Below, piece by piece: positions 19,212-27,331 of a DNA stretch of 64,000 bases. Origin of the DNA: Halalkalibacter nanhaiisediminis. Lineage in GTDB: Bacteria; Bacillota; Bacilli; Bacillales; Bacillaceae_D. A program made the position numbers and the translations under genes. The notes beneath the pieces were generated by a model. The model was not told the DNA's origin and made no database searches. It saw nothing but the letters and a program-made list of their open reading frames with translations. Location of the stretch: assembly GCF_007830185.1 (NCBI RefSeq), contig NZ_VLKZ01000002.1:62001-126000 (forward strand), written 5' to 3'. Position 1 is the first letter of the stretch. Every line of letters begins with the position of its first letter.

Positions 19212-19237
19212 AGGAAATGTCACTTTCTTTGGCGAAT
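19212..19237 (+). promoter_or_regulatory. SigH-like promoter with overlapping Spo0A box upstream of racA
   Basis: AGGAAAT (19212-19218), 14 bases, then CGAAT (19233-19237) fits the SigH consensus AGGAWWT-N14-HGAAT. TGGCGAA at 19230-19236 matches the Spo0A box TGNCGAA. Both fit the known early-sporulation expression of racA. Confidence 0.55.
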
Positions 19238-19324
19238 AGATTCTAGTTTTGTCACCAGTGAAGGGAAGACAGGTAGGGAGAACGAAATCGTTGAGACAAC
19301 TTTAATTTTAGGGAGGGAATCAAA

Positions 19325-19870
19325 ATGGAAAAGATATTAAAAACTAAGGAAGTTTCTGAACGATTAGGGGTTAATCCTACAACTGTGCAGCGCTGGGCGA
19401 AATACTTTGGACTTACTTGCGAAACGAATGAACATGGCCATTATTTGTTTACAGAGAGACATGTTGAAGTCATGACATTTGTTCAAGAGCAACTTCAAGA
19501 AGGAAAACGAATGAAGGAGATCGATCTTAGCCTTTTCCCAGAAGTCATTTTACAAGAGGGGAAAAAGGATCTACAAATGGTCGATACAATCAAATATGAA
19601 GTGAAGCTTGAGGAAGTGATGCAGCGTGTACAAGAGCTAGAGCATAGAATCTCTCAAAAAGCTGACGAGGTGGTGAGCTATCAACTTTTAAAACATCGCT
19701 CGGAGTTAGAAGACATGATTAAGATGATAAAAAATCTTGAAGGGCGTTTAACAGAAATGGAAAGAAAAATTGAATTACGAGAGCCTACAAAGGAAGAAGA
19801 GCTCCCGTTAGCTGTAGGGGGAGTACCAAAAAAGAAGTGGCGCTCCTTTATGCAGCTATTTTCCTTTTAA
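19325..19870 (+). CDS. racA: chromosome-anchoring protein RacA
   Basis: RacA binds chromosomal sites near the origin and tethers them to the cell pole through DivIVA at the start of sporulation. The 181-residue protein has an N-terminal MerR-like helix-turn-helix (about residues 4-60: KTKEVSERLGVNPTTVQRW, then HGHYLFTERHVEVM), a central coiled coil (about 90-155) and a short basic C-terminal tail (KKKWRSFMQLF). Length and layout match B. subtilis RacA (184). GGGAGGG precedes the ATG by about 8 bases. A SigH/Spo0A-like element is upstream. Confidence 0.85.
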   Translation: MEKILKTKEVSERLGVNPTTVQRWAKYFGLTCETNEHGHYLFTERHVEVMTFVQEQLQEGKRMKEIDLSLFPEVILQEGKKDLQMVDTIKYEVKLEEVMQRVQELEHRISQKADEVVSYQLLKHRSELEDMIKMIKNLEGRLTEMERKIELREPTKEEELPLAVGGVPKKKWRSFMQLFSF

Positions 19871-19911
19871 GTTTTGGGTTCATTTGCTAAGATGGGAGCG
19901 GAGGTGCACTA

Positions 19912-20289
19912 ATGGACAACCAATCCCGTTCTGATTTAAGAAATTGGACAAATGAATTAAAACGATTAAATAAGGAAGCAGAAACATTTTATACAAAAAT
20001 AGCAAGAAAAGAAGGATACGAACCCGATTTCTTTGGGAAAGTTAAACCTTTCGCTGATGAAGTAAAGGATATTCGCGATAAATGGCTCCCACTAGCGATG
20101 GCATTTGTTCAACAAGCAAAGCCATTGCATTTGCATCCGAGCCAGCTTCAGCAAACAGAAGAGAATTTAGAAATCGTAGCAATCAAATCGTTCTATCCAA
20201 AAACAAGTTTGAAACGGCAAATGGAAACATTTAAATCAGTGGATTACGTACTTGATCAAATCCTTCAAGCTATTGAAAGTGAACAATAA
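19912..20289 (+). CDS. yppE: YppE family protein (DUF1798)
   Basis: This 125-residue, all-helical cytoplasmic protein of unknown function has the YppE signature, with DFFGKVKPFADEV, LHPSQLQQTEENLE and the KSFYPKTSLKRQMETFKSV segment. It is in the same yppC-yppE neighbourhood as in B. subtilis. GGAGCGGAGG precedes the ATG. It is 41 bases downstream of racA and may be co-transcribed. Confidence 0.8.
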   Translation: MDNQSRSDLRNWTNELKRLNKEAETFYTKIARKEGYEPDFFGKVKPFADEVKDIRDKWLPLAMAFVQQAKPLHLHPSQLQQTEENLEIVAIKSFYPKTSLKRQMETFKSVDYVLDQILQAIESEQ

Positions 20290-20299
20290 GACGAGTGCC

Positions 20300-20338
20300 A
20301 CCCTTAGCTAGTCTGTATCTTACCTTAAAGCTAAGGGT
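20300..20338. other. inverted repeat after yppE
   Basis: ACCCTTAGCT (20300-20309) pairs perfectly with AGCTAAGGGT (20329-20338) around a 19-base loop. There is no T-tract, so it is not a classic intrinsic terminator. Confidence 0.5.
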
Positions 20339-20370
20339 AGGACCTCTAAGAAAAGATCAAATTCGATAAT

Positions 20371-20620
20371 ATTTAGCGCTAGCAGCCTAGCCGCTCGAGG
20401 TTGCTTCAGCCAGTAAATGGTTGCCAAAAATCCGGCAACACATTGACAGGCCTCCAGCACTTGTCACGGCTGAACGAGGCGCTTTCGCTTTTCTGGATGT
20501 CTAGCTCCAGCGCCTAGCCGCTCGAGGTTGCTTCAGCCAGTAAATGGTTGCCTAAAATCCGGCAACACATTGACAGGCCTCCAGTACTTGTCACGGCTGG
20601 TCAAGGCGCTTTCGCTTTTC
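20371..20620. repeat. two tandem copies of a ~127-bp hairpin-forming intergenic repeat
   Basis: Two almost identical units, beginning GCCTAGCCGCTCGAGG at 20385 and at 20512 and each ending in GGCGCTTTCGCTTTTC, lie head to tail with a 127-bp period. Each unit is bounded by short inverted ends; in unit 2 these are AGCGCCT at 20509-20515 and AGGCGCT at 20604-20610. Each folds on itself through CAGCC/GGCTG, AATG/CATT and GTTGCC/GGCAAC pairs. The units differ at only a few positions inside. They are more GC-rich than the flanks. A fragment of the same sequence is at 32340-32368. No coding capacity is apparent. Confidence 0.85.
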
Positions 20621-20623
20621 TTA

Positions 20624-21238
20624 TTAAGGAGATTGAAACTGTTCAAGTTTACGATGAGGTAATTGCCACTGATAATAAACAGATAACATCCTTAGGACAA
20701 CAACTGCGACAAATAATATTCCAAGTCCGATCACACCTGAAACAAGATTAAGACCAATAACTAGACCTGCAATCATCGTCCAACCTATATAAATTTCCTT
20801 CCGCAGAAAAAGTGGCTTTCGGCCCGCAAGGACATCACGTACCATGCCTCCTCCTGTTCCTGTAAGGGCTGCAGCGACAATGACCGCACTAAGTGGATGT
20901 CCCATCTCGGTCGCATATAAGGCACCTTGTATCGCAAATGCAGCAAGACCCATCGCATCAAATAGAAGCCCGAATCTCATCCAACGGTTTACCCAAAGGC
21001 TGGGAAATAAAAAGGCAATTGTCATCACAATAATGGCAATCGTAAATAACGTACCTTGATCCCATAGGGCAGAGACAGGTACTCCTATGAGCAAGTTTCG
21101 AATCGCCCCTCCGCCAAAAGCAGTCACTAGACCTAAAATGTATACACCGATCAAGTCATAATCTTCTTCCATAGCGACAATAACACCACTTAATGCGAAA
21201 GCGATTGTTCCAATAATATTTAAAATATCCCACGTCAT
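20624..21238 (-). CDS. TRIC-type cation channel family membrane protein (UPF0126/YvgT)
   Basis: This 204-residue protein has about seven transmembrane helices and corresponds to the bacterial TRIC (trimeric intracellular cation channel) family and B. subtilis YvgT. The family signature GGGAIRNLLIGVPV is present in the first repeat and GGGMVRDVLAGRKPLFLRKEIY in the second, giving the two-fold internal duplication. I chose ATG 21238 (MTWDILNIIG), with GAAGGAGAG about 10 bases upstream; GTG 21241 is equally well placed. Its stop is only 3 bases from the hairpin repeat. Confidence 0.85.
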   Translation of the reverse strand: MTWDILNIIGTIAFALSGVIVAMEEDYDLIGVYILGLVTAFGGGAIRNLLIGVPVSALWDQGTLFTIAIIVMTIAFLFPSLWVNRWMRFGLLFDAMGLAAFAIQGALYATEMGHPLSAVIVAAALTGTGGGMVRDVLAGRKPLFLRKEIYIGWTMIAGLVIGLNLVSGVIGLGILFVAVVVLRMLSVYYQWQLPHRKLEQFQSP

Positions 21239-21297
21239 CACCAAGTCTCTCCTTCGTTTATCCTTTGGTGTTGAAATCATTTATTATCCATCAAAAA

Positions 21298-21322
21298 AGC
21301 GCAGACTCAAATGGTCCACGCT
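21298..21322 (-). terminator. intrinsic terminator of the 67-residue gene
   Basis: On the minus strand AGCGTGGAC pairs with GTCTGCGCT (two G-T pairs) and is followed by a run of T. It lies just downstream of the small gene ending at 21332. Confidence 0.65.
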
Positions 21323-21331
21323 TCATTTGCA

Positions 21332-21535
21332 TTAGCCGTTATCACGGAATGAAAAATAAATCATTGAGATCAGTGTCGCAAAAGACATGATTGCTAAAGC
21401 CGTAAGTAGCAAGCCAGATGGTTCTGCGTGCGCTGCTTCTTCAGCACCTTCAGCCGCACCAGCTGCTAGTACCTGAACTGGTACGAATAATAAAGTGAAA
21501 ACACATGCTCCAATTAATGACATTAATTTACCCAT
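21332..21535 (-). CDS. small exported/membrane protein, 67 residues, unknown
   Basis: It starts MGKLMSLIG with a signal-peptide-like hydrophobic stretch (about residues 6-25, ending LAAGAA), then an Ala/Glu-rich linker, a second hydrophobic helix (LLLTALAIMSFATLISMIYF) and a short tail, SFRDNG. AAGGAGG sits 7 bases before ATG 21535; an in-frame TTG two codons earlier is too close to it. A terminator follows. I do not recognise a family. The single-helix topology after cleavage resembles small accessory subunits of membrane complexes, but that is a guess. Confidence 0.65.
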   Translation of the reverse strand: MGKLMSLIGACVFTLLFVPVQVLAAGAAEGAEEAAHAEPSGLLLTALAIMSFATLISMIYFSFRDNG

Positions 21536-21837
21536 AATCAACCCTCCTTACTGAAAACAACAGACATTAAAAAACAAAACATATAAATTGTCTGATGATA
21601 CCAAATCTCTATCTTCTTTATTATAGATATCCGATAAAAAATAATCAATCCAAAAAATAGTCGATTCCAAGACTAAGTAACCGTATACATCATTTTATTA
21701 TCCCACATGCCGTGGCATAGGGGTTCGCAAACGAAAAGGGTTGTGATAAGATAAACATATTGTACATTTTCTGACTGCAATGAACGTAATTAGAATCGTA
21801 TTTAAATTGAATGAGTATGAAATGAAGGGATTAAATT

Positions 21838-23085
21838 ATGGGAACCGTACATATCGAAGACATCATCATTGCTAACCAACGACTTAAAGACGTTGTCACA
21901 CATACTCCACTACAAAAGAATCAAGTACTCTCAGAACGATATGACTGTAATGTCTATTTGAAAAGAGAAGACTTGCAAGTGGTTCGCTCATTTAAGATTC
22001 GTGGGGCATTTCATCAAATTTCTAGTTTAACGAATGAGGAGTTAAATAATGGAGTTGTTTGTGCTAGCGCGGGTAATCATGCGCAAGGCGTCGCATACTC
22101 TTGCCAAACGCTAAAAATAAAAGGCAAGATTTTTATGCCTTCAACAACACCTCGTCAGAAAGTAGATCAGGTTAAATTCTTTGGCAAAGAGTATGTAGAA
22201 GTCATTTTAACAGGTGACACATTTGACGATTCTTTTAATGAAGCAATGAGTTATTGTAATGAACATCAAATGGCATTTATTCATCCTTTTGATCAAGAAA
22301 AGATTGTAGCAGGTCAAGGGACTGTTGGGATGGAAATTATGAATGACATTGATGAAAATATTGATTATTTATTTTCTTCTATTGGTGGAGGTGGCCTCAT
22401 TAGTGGAGTTGGCACGTATATTAAAAGTATTAGCCCTCGTACAAAAATTATTGGTTGTGAACCAAAAGGCGCCGCATCAATGAAAGAATCATTGCGCCAA
22501 GGAAAGGTTGTCGAGCTTGAAAAAATTGATAAGTTCGTAGATGGGGCAGCTGTTAAAAAGGTAGGGGAGCTTCCTTTTGAAATTTGTCAAAAGATTCTTG
22601 ATGATATCGTTTTAGTTCCAGAGGGTAAAATTTGTACAACTATATTAGAATTATATAATCAAAATGCGATTGTGGCAGAACCAGCAGGAGCAATGTCCAT
22701 CTCAGCACTTGATTTTTATAAAGAAGAGATTAAGGGGAAGACTGTGGTCTGTGTCGTAAGTGGGGGAAACAATGATATTGGTAGGATGCAGGAAATGAGA
22801 GAGCGTTCACTTATTTATGAAGGACTTCAATATTATTTTATCGTCCAATTCCCGCAACGCTCTGGTGCGTTAAGAGAATTTATTACGGATGTAGTAGGGC
22901 CAGATGATGACATTACTCGGTTTGAATACACAAAGAAAAACAATAAATCAAATGGACCTGTTTTAATTGGCATAGAATTAAAAAGTGTAGAGGACTACGA
23001 GCCACTCATTAATCGCTTAAAGAAAAAAGGATTCGATTATCAAGAAATAAATAAGGATGAGAATTTATTTAATTTACTTATTTAA
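21838..23085 (+). CDS. ilvA: threonine dehydratase (threonine deaminase)
   Basis: IlvA converts threonine to 2-oxobutyrate, the first step to isoleucine. This PLP fold-type II enzyme has the Schiff-base lysine in VVRSFKIRGAFHQI, the SAGNHAQGVAYSC phosphate/substrate loop and the glycine-rich SSIGGGGLISGV. A single regulatory ACT-like domain covers about residues 330-415 (YYFIVQFPQRSGALREF). Its 415 residues match B. subtilis IlvA. The ATG follows AAGGGATTAAATT. A partial CodY-like sequence (ATTTTCTGA) lies about 70 bases upstream, but I do not call it a site. It is monocistronic here, apart from the ilv-leu operon. Confidence 0.93.
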   Translation: MGTVHIEDIIIANQRLKDVVTHTPLQKNQVLSERYDCNVYLKREDLQVVRSFKIRGAFHQISSLTNEELNNGVVCASAGNHAQGVAYSCQTLKIKGKIFMPSTTPRQKVDQVKFFGKEYVEVILTGDTFDDSFNEAMSYCNEHQMAFIHPFDQEKIVAGQGTVGMEIMNDIDENIDYLFSSIGGGGLISGVGTYIKSISPRTKIIGCEPKGAASMKESLRQGKVVELEKIDKFVDGAAVKKVGELPFEICQKILDDIVLVPEGKICTTILELYNQNAIVAEPAGAMSISALDFYKEEIKGKTVVCVVSGGNNDIGRMQEMRERSLIYEGLQYYFIVQFPQRSGALREFITDVVGPDDDITRFEYTKKNNKSNGPVLIGIELKSVEDYEPLINRLKKKGFDYQEINKDENLFNLLI

Positions 23086-23142
23086 AAGCTACCTTTTATA
23101 AGAGTGGATTTCATACATACTTATTTAAGGAGGCGGTTATGA

Positions 23143-24054
23143 GTGAGAGAAGAACAAAAAGGGATTTTACTTGAAAGTGGAACGAATGAACTAGAAGTAA
23201 TTGTCTTCCAAGTTGGATCTGGCATATTTGGTATAAATGTTATGAAAGTGCGTGAGATTATTCAAGCACCATCTGTGACATCAATGCCTAATAGTCATCC
23301 GCATATCGAAGGAATTATTCGTCTGCGCGATGAGGTTCTGACTGTTGTCAATTTAACAAAAGTATTAGGCTTTCCTCCTTCTGAAAATCCAAATCAGGAC
23401 AAGCTCATTGTATCAGAGTTGAATCAAATAAAAGTCGCTTTCCGTGTTCAAGGAGTATCACGGATTCATCGTATTTCATGGGAGCAAATCGAAAAGCCTA
23501 CTGAGCTATCTCAAGGTTTAGAAAATGCGACTACTGGTGTCGTGAAAATGGATGAGCAAATGATTTTATTGCTTGATTTTGAGAAAATCGTGGTTGATAT
23601 AAATCCAGATAAGGGCATTAATGTGAAGCAAGTTCAAACACTTGGGAGAAGAGAGCGTAGTAATAAGAAAATAGTTGTGGCTGAAGACTCAGCGATGCTG
23701 CGTAAGCTATTGCACGAAACATTAGCAGAGGCAGGATATGATCAAGTCACTTTTTTTGATGATGGGAAAGAAGCTTGGGCATATTTAGAATTTCTAAAAC
23801 AAGATGAAAATCACAACATTGAGGATGAAGTTCAGTTGATCATTACTGACTTAGAAATGCCTAAAATGGACGGCCATCACTTAACAAAACGAATTAAAAG
23901 TGATGAACAATTACAATCACTACCAGTTGTGATCTTTTCTTCACTTATTACAGATGACCTTTATCACAAAGGAAAAGGTGTCGGTGCAGATGGACAAATC
24001 AGCAAACCTGAAATAGTCAAGTTAATCAAAATGATTGATAAGCTTGTTTTATGA
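23143..24054 (+). CDS. cheV: chemotaxis coupling/response regulator CheV
   Basis: CheV couples chemoreceptors to CheA and tunes adaptation by phosphorylation. The 303-residue protein consists of an N-terminal CheW-like domain (about 14-160: VIVFQVGSGIFGINVMKVREII, IEGIIRLRDEVLTVVNL) and a C-terminal receiver domain (about 178-302). The receiver has the acidic pair in VAEDSAMLR, the phospho-acceptor aspartate in LIITDLEMPKMDG, the Ser/Thr of VVIFSSL and the lysine of QISKPE. The start is GTG 23143, with AAGGAGG about 9 bases upstream; an ATG at 23139 is out of frame. It is followed at once by a strong terminator. Confidence 0.93.
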   Translation: MREEQKGILLESGTNELEVIVFQVGSGIFGINVMKVREIIQAPSVTSMPNSHPHIEGIIRLRDEVLTVVNLTKVLGFPPSENPNQDKLIVSELNQIKVAFRVQGVSRIHRISWEQIEKPTELSQGLENATTGVVKMDEQMILLLDFEKIVVDINPDKGINVKQVQTLGRRERSNKKIVVAEDSAMLRKLLHETLAEAGYDQVTFFDDGKEAWAYLEFLKQDENHNIEDEVQLIITDLEMPKMDGHHLTKRIKSDEQLQSLPVVIFSSLITDDLYHKGKGVGADGQISKPEIVKLIKMIDKLVL

Positions 24055-24060
24055 GAGAAA

Positions 24061-24092
24061 GGAGAGGATACGAGTTATCCTCTCCTTTTTTT
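24061..24092 (+). terminator. intrinsic terminator of cheV
   Basis: This is a perfect 10-bp stem, GGAGAGGATA/TATCCTCTCC, around CGAGT, followed by seven T. Confidence 0.93.
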
Positions 24093-24238
24093 GCATAAAA
24101 TCATGCATTATATTTCGATGAGAACTGTAATAACACCTTCATAATAACTTATCAGATAATTCGGATGAATAAAAATACATCTGTATACATTGACGGTAGC
24201 TGTTATTTTTTGTATGGTAGAACAGTGAGGTGAGTGAA

Positions 24239-24859
24239 TTGTGTGATAAATTAAAGAAGGTTTCATTTGTATTCTTAGGGTTAGTTTTAACATCTTTTGG
24301 GCTGAAATTGCTCGGTGTGTATGACCTTACATTTGGTGGAACAGCAGGACTTGCGACAGTGTTAACATTTGCAAGCTCACTGTCGTGGGGTGTGCTGTTT
24401 TTCCTAGTAAACTTACCGTTTTTTTGGATGTCTGTGAAAAAGCTCGGTATGTGGTTTACGATTTCAAGTTTAATGTCGATAACCACAATTTCGATTATTC
24501 GTGATGGTCTCGCTTTTCTGCCTTTTATAACCCTTCCGATTTGGCTAGTACCCATTCTTGCGGGACTGTGTATCGGTTTTGGTGTAACACTCGTTCTTAA
24601 TAATGGATCTTCACTTGGAGGGATTCATATTTTTGCTCTTTACCTTGATCAAAAATGGAGAATTAATCGCGGTTTGACAATTTTTATGAGTGATTTTCTG
24701 ATCATTGTTTTTGCTGGTTTATTTGTAGGTTGGGGTAATGCGATGTTATCTGTATGTACAATTTTCATTGCTAGTTTAATTATTGGTCGATACAAAAAAT
24801 CACCAATTAAAGTTCCAGATGCACAAGTAGTTGCCGAATCTATAAATGAAGCCTCATAA
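24239..24859 (+). CDS. YitT family membrane protein
   Basis: This roughly 206-residue integral membrane protein has five or six transmembrane segments. It corresponds to the YitT/DUF161 part of the family (FGGTAGLATVL, GFGVTLVLNNGSSLGGIHIFAL), without the C-terminal DUF2179 domain. Function is unknown. GTGAGGTG suits the TTG at 24239 (8-base spacing) better than the GTG at 24230. A promoter-like pair, TTGACG (24190-24195) and TATGGT (24213-24218), with 17-base spacing lies just upstream. A terminator follows at 24871. Confidence 0.78.
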   Translation: MCDKLKKVSFVFLGLVLTSFGLKLLGVYDLTFGGTAGLATVLTFASSLSWGVLFFLVNLPFFWMSVKKLGMWFTISSLMSITTISIIRDGLAFLPFITLPIWLVPILAGLCIGFGVTLVLNNGSSLGGIHIFALYLDQKWRINRGLTIFMSDFLIIVFAGLFVGWGNAMLSVCTIFIASLIIGRYKKSPIKVPDAQVVAESINEAS

Positions 24860-24870
24860 TGTGAATGGTA

Positions 24871-24902
24871 AAAAGGAAGGTTACAATTGTGACCTTCCTT
24901 TT
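24871..24902 (+). terminator. intrinsic terminator after the YitT-like gene
   Basis: AAAAGGAAGGTTACA pairs with TGTGACCTTCCTTTT (one mispair) around a short loop, 11 bases after the stop. It is rich in T at its end. Confidence 0.85.
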
Positions 24903-25031
24903 GTGTTTGTTTTTTCAACTCAAAGAGAAAAGTTTGGCAGTCAGTTTATTGCGATATAGCTTTGTTTTCATTTTGCAGAGGCCACAAACGTGCTATACTT
25001 TAGTTTATATGAATGAAATAGGAGTGATGAG

Positions 25032-25553
25032 ATGCGTTTACAAAATAAAAAAGTGATGACCGTTCTAGACCATGATTTTGAAGATTTGGAGCTATGGTAT
25101 CCAGTCATTAGGTTACAAGAGGAAGGAGCAACGGTTCACTTTATCGGAAACGAACGAAATCAAACGTACATAGGGAAATATGGAGTGCCTGCGACTTCTG
25201 ATTTTGCGTTTGCAGATATTAAAGCAGATGATTATGACGGAATTCTTGTACCAGGGGGATGGGCACCAGATAAACTGAGACGTTATCCTGAAGTGCTTGA
25301 ATATGTGAAGCAAATGGATCAAGCTAAAAAGCCGATTGGACAAATTTGTCATGCGGGTTGGGTGCTTATTTCTGCTAAGATTCTTCATGGAAGAACGGTA
25401 ACGAGTACGCCGGGTATTCGAGATGATATGGAGAATGCAGGAGCAACATGGGTTGATGAAGCTGTTGTCGTAGATGAAAATCTTATCTCAAGCCGTCGTC
25501 CACCAGATTTAGCACCGTATGCTAAAGCATTTGCTGATGCTCTTGCAAAATAA
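25032..25553 (+). CDS. DJ-1/PfpI family protein (general stress protein 18-like)
   Basis: This 173-residue cytoplasmic protein of the DJ-1/PfpI superfamily is related to B. subtilis YfkM/YraA, which are linked to aldehyde and oxidative stress defence. The nucleophile elbow IGQICHAGWVLISA carries the catalytic cysteine (about C106). DHDFEDLELWYPVIRLQEEG provides the conserved acidic residue near the N-terminus. VPGGWAPDKLRR and SRRPPDLAPYAKAF complete the class signature. GGAG is 7 bases before the ATG. Whether it acts as a deglycase, glyoxalase or chaperone cannot be told. Confidence 0.87.
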   Translation: MRLQNKKVMTVLDHDFEDLELWYPVIRLQEEGATVHFIGNERNQTYIGKYGVPATSDFAFADIKADDYDGILVPGGWAPDKLRRYPEVLEYVKQMDQAKKPIGQICHAGWVLISAKILHGRTVTSTPGIRDDMENAGATWVDEAVVVDENLISSRRPPDLAPYAKAFADALAK

Positions 25554-25589
25554 TCGAAGTTGAGCAAATAAAAGAATAGGTGACGTATC

Positions 25590-26501
25590 ATGGAATTTCA
25601 TTTTTTAGGAACTGGTTCAGGTGTGCCAGCAACAAAGCGAAATGTGAGTGGATTGGTTGTTCGCTTTTTACAAAAAAAGAGCACACAATGGCTTTTTGAT
25701 TGTGGAGAGGCGACGCAGCACCAAATCCTGAATAGCCCAGTCACGTTATCGAAAATCGATCGAATTTTTATCAGTCATTTGCATGGAGACCATATATTTG
25801 GGTTACCTGGTCTTTTGTGCTCAAGATCGGCACAAGGAGCCAAGTCGAAGCTCACTATTTATGGTCCGGAAGGGATTCAGACATTTGTAGAAACGACATT
25901 ATCTGTATCCCAATCTTATTTAGCATATGAGATTGAGTATGTCGTGACGCAAGAAGGCATGATCTATTCTGATAAGACGATAACAGTCCAAGCACTTCAC
26001 GTCGATCATGTTATGCCAGGTTTTGCATATAAACTGATTGAAGCTGATCAACCTGGTACACTACAAGTCGACCTTCTAAAAGAAAAAGGAATCGAACCAG
26101 GGCCTATTTATCAACAGATAAAACGGGGAGAAGTGATTGAATTACCAGATGGTAGTTATTTAAACGGGGCAGAATTTATTGGTGAGGCAAAAAAAGGTCG
26201 GATTGTCGTCATTTCGGGTGATACCAGACCAATGGAAACAATGTGTGAATTTGCAAAAGATGCTGATTTGTTGATTCACGAAGCGACATTTAGGTCAGAT
26301 AAAAAAAGCCATGCGGATCAATTTGGTCATTCTACGATTTGCGATGTGGCAAAGCTTGCTAAACAAGCAAACGTAAAATCCCTTATCCTTACTCATATTA
26401 GTTCTCGTTATGTAGATGTGGAAGAAGAGTTGAAAGCTGAAGCCGAGCCATTTTTTCCTAATACGCTCATAGCTTATGATTTTATGGTTCATGAGCTATA
26501 A
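25590..26501 (+). CDS. rnz: ribonuclease Z
   Basis: RNase Z is the tRNA 3'-end-processing endonuclease of the metallo-beta-lactamase fold. The zinc motif FISHLHGDHIFGLPGLL, further ligands in LHVDHVMPGFAY, VISGDTR and LILTHISSRY, and the N-terminal MEFHFLGTGSGVPATKRN are all standard. A flexible-arm segment (GIEPGPIYQQIKRGE, about residues 155-175) binds the tRNA elbow. Its 303 residues match B. subtilis Rnz (307). AGGTGA precedes the ATG by 7 bases. Confidence 0.95.
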   Translation: MEFHFLGTGSGVPATKRNVSGLVVRFLQKKSTQWLFDCGEATQHQILNSPVTLSKIDRIFISHLHGDHIFGLPGLLCSRSAQGAKSKLTIYGPEGIQTFVETTLSVSQSYLAYEIEYVVTQEGMIYSDKTITVQALHVDHVMPGFAYKLIEADQPGTLQVDLLKEKGIEPGPIYQQIKRGEVIELPDGSYLNGAEFIGEAKKGRIVVISGDTRPMETMCEFAKDADLLIHEATFRSDKKSHADQFGHSTICDVAKLAKQANVKSLILTHISSRYVDVEEELKAEAEPFFPNTLIAYDFMVHEL

Positions 26502-26568
26502 TGTATAAGGCTGTTTGATCGTGCGCAAAGTAATATCATTGCTTCACTTACATGAGGAGGAATGATCA

Positions 26569-26829
26569 ATGGCAGAGCGTAAAATCGTTGCAGAATGGCT
26601 AGAGAAAGCAGAAGAAATAATTGAACAAGCAAAGCAGACGTTTGACAACTCACAGCGTGTTCAACCAGGAGATCCAGATGAATACATTGAAGCGCAAAGG
26701 CATCTTGAAGAGATGAGTATTGAACTGGATGTGATCATGCGTGCAGCCACGAAAGAGCAGCGAAACCAATTAAATCGAACACAACAGCAATTACGTCAAT
26801 TACAAAATCATTTTATTTTACGACGCTAA
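26569..26829 (+). CDS. YtzC-like protein (DUF2524 family)
   Basis: This 86-residue, all-helical, charged protein has no signal peptide. The central segment with DEYIEAQRHLEEM and the terminal LRQLQNHFILRR resemble B. subtilis YtzC (DUF2524), of unknown function. GAGGAGG lies about 8 bases upstream of the ATG. A terminator follows, so it is monocistronic or the last gene after rnz. Confidence 0.7.
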   Translation: MAERKIVAEWLEKAEEIIEQAKQTFDNSQRVQPGDPDEYIEAQRHLEEMSIELDVIMRAATKEQRNQLNRTQQQLRQLQNHFILRR

Positions 26830-26834
26830 AAAGT

Positions 26835-26872
26835 AAGCGAGTCCACTTTTATCATTTAGGTGAGACTCGCTT
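26835..26872 (+). terminator. intrinsic terminator after the YtzC-like gene
   Basis: AAGCGAGTC (26835-26843) pairs perfectly with GACTCGCTT (26864-26872), and T-rich sequence follows. Confidence 0.85.
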
Positions 26873-26971
26873 TTTATTTTAAAGGGATTAGTCTGTCGCT
26901 ATGATTCTTCATACTATGCACTACTATCTAATTTCTGATACAATAATAGTTGATGAAATGAGGGACTTAAT

Positions 26972-27316
26972 ATGAAAGATATTACGATCAACGAAGTAGA
27001 AGAAATGCTCCGAGAACGACCACCACTTACTATTGTCTTTGTTCAGACTCCACTTTGTGGGACTTGTAAAATGGCTAAGCGAATGCTCGAAGTGATTGGC
27101 GTTTCTTTTGACTCGTTACCGATGTATTCTTTAAACATTAATCATGCTCCGTCTTTTGCACAAAAATGGAAGATTGAGAGTGTGCCATGCCTACTCTTGT
27201 TTCAAAAAGGTTTGGGTGTTGAACGTATTTACGCTTTTAGATCATTTGAATATTTGCATGGGGTGTTAAAGCCATATGCGGCTATTGCGTCAATGCATTC
27301 ATCAATAGAAAAATAG
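26972..27316 (+). CDS. thioredoxin-like protein (YtpP type)
   Basis: This 114-residue thioredoxin-fold protein has the active-site motif CGTC in QTPLCGTCKMAKRML (about residues 29-32), a cis-proline region in ESVPCLLLFQKG and a short N-terminal helix. It resembles B. subtilis YtpP, a minor thioredoxin-like protein connected to bacillithiol redox systems. GAGGG precedes the ATG by 7 bases. The next gene, a bacilliredoxin, starts 15 bases downstream, so the pair is likely a redox operon. Confidence 0.83.
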   Translation: MKDITINEVEEMLRERPPLTIVFVQTPLCGTCKMAKRMLEVIGVSFDSLPMYSLNINHAPSFAQKWKIESVPCLLLFQKGLGVERIYAFRSFEYLHGVLKPYAAIASMHSSIEK

Positions 27317-27331
27317 AAAAGGGGTATTATT

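Noticed and set aside
20290-20620. CRISPR array interpretation of the tandem repeat
   Set aside because: There are only two units, each over 120 bp, with no regular short spacers and no cas genes in the window.
21764-21778. Possible CodY box upstream of ilvA
   Set aside because: Only about nine of fifteen positions agree with AATTTTCWGAAAATT, with no symmetric half.
24139-24555. 138-residue minus-strand frame opposite the YitT-like gene
   Set aside because: Antisense shadow with no site. The plus strand encodes a recognisable membrane protein.
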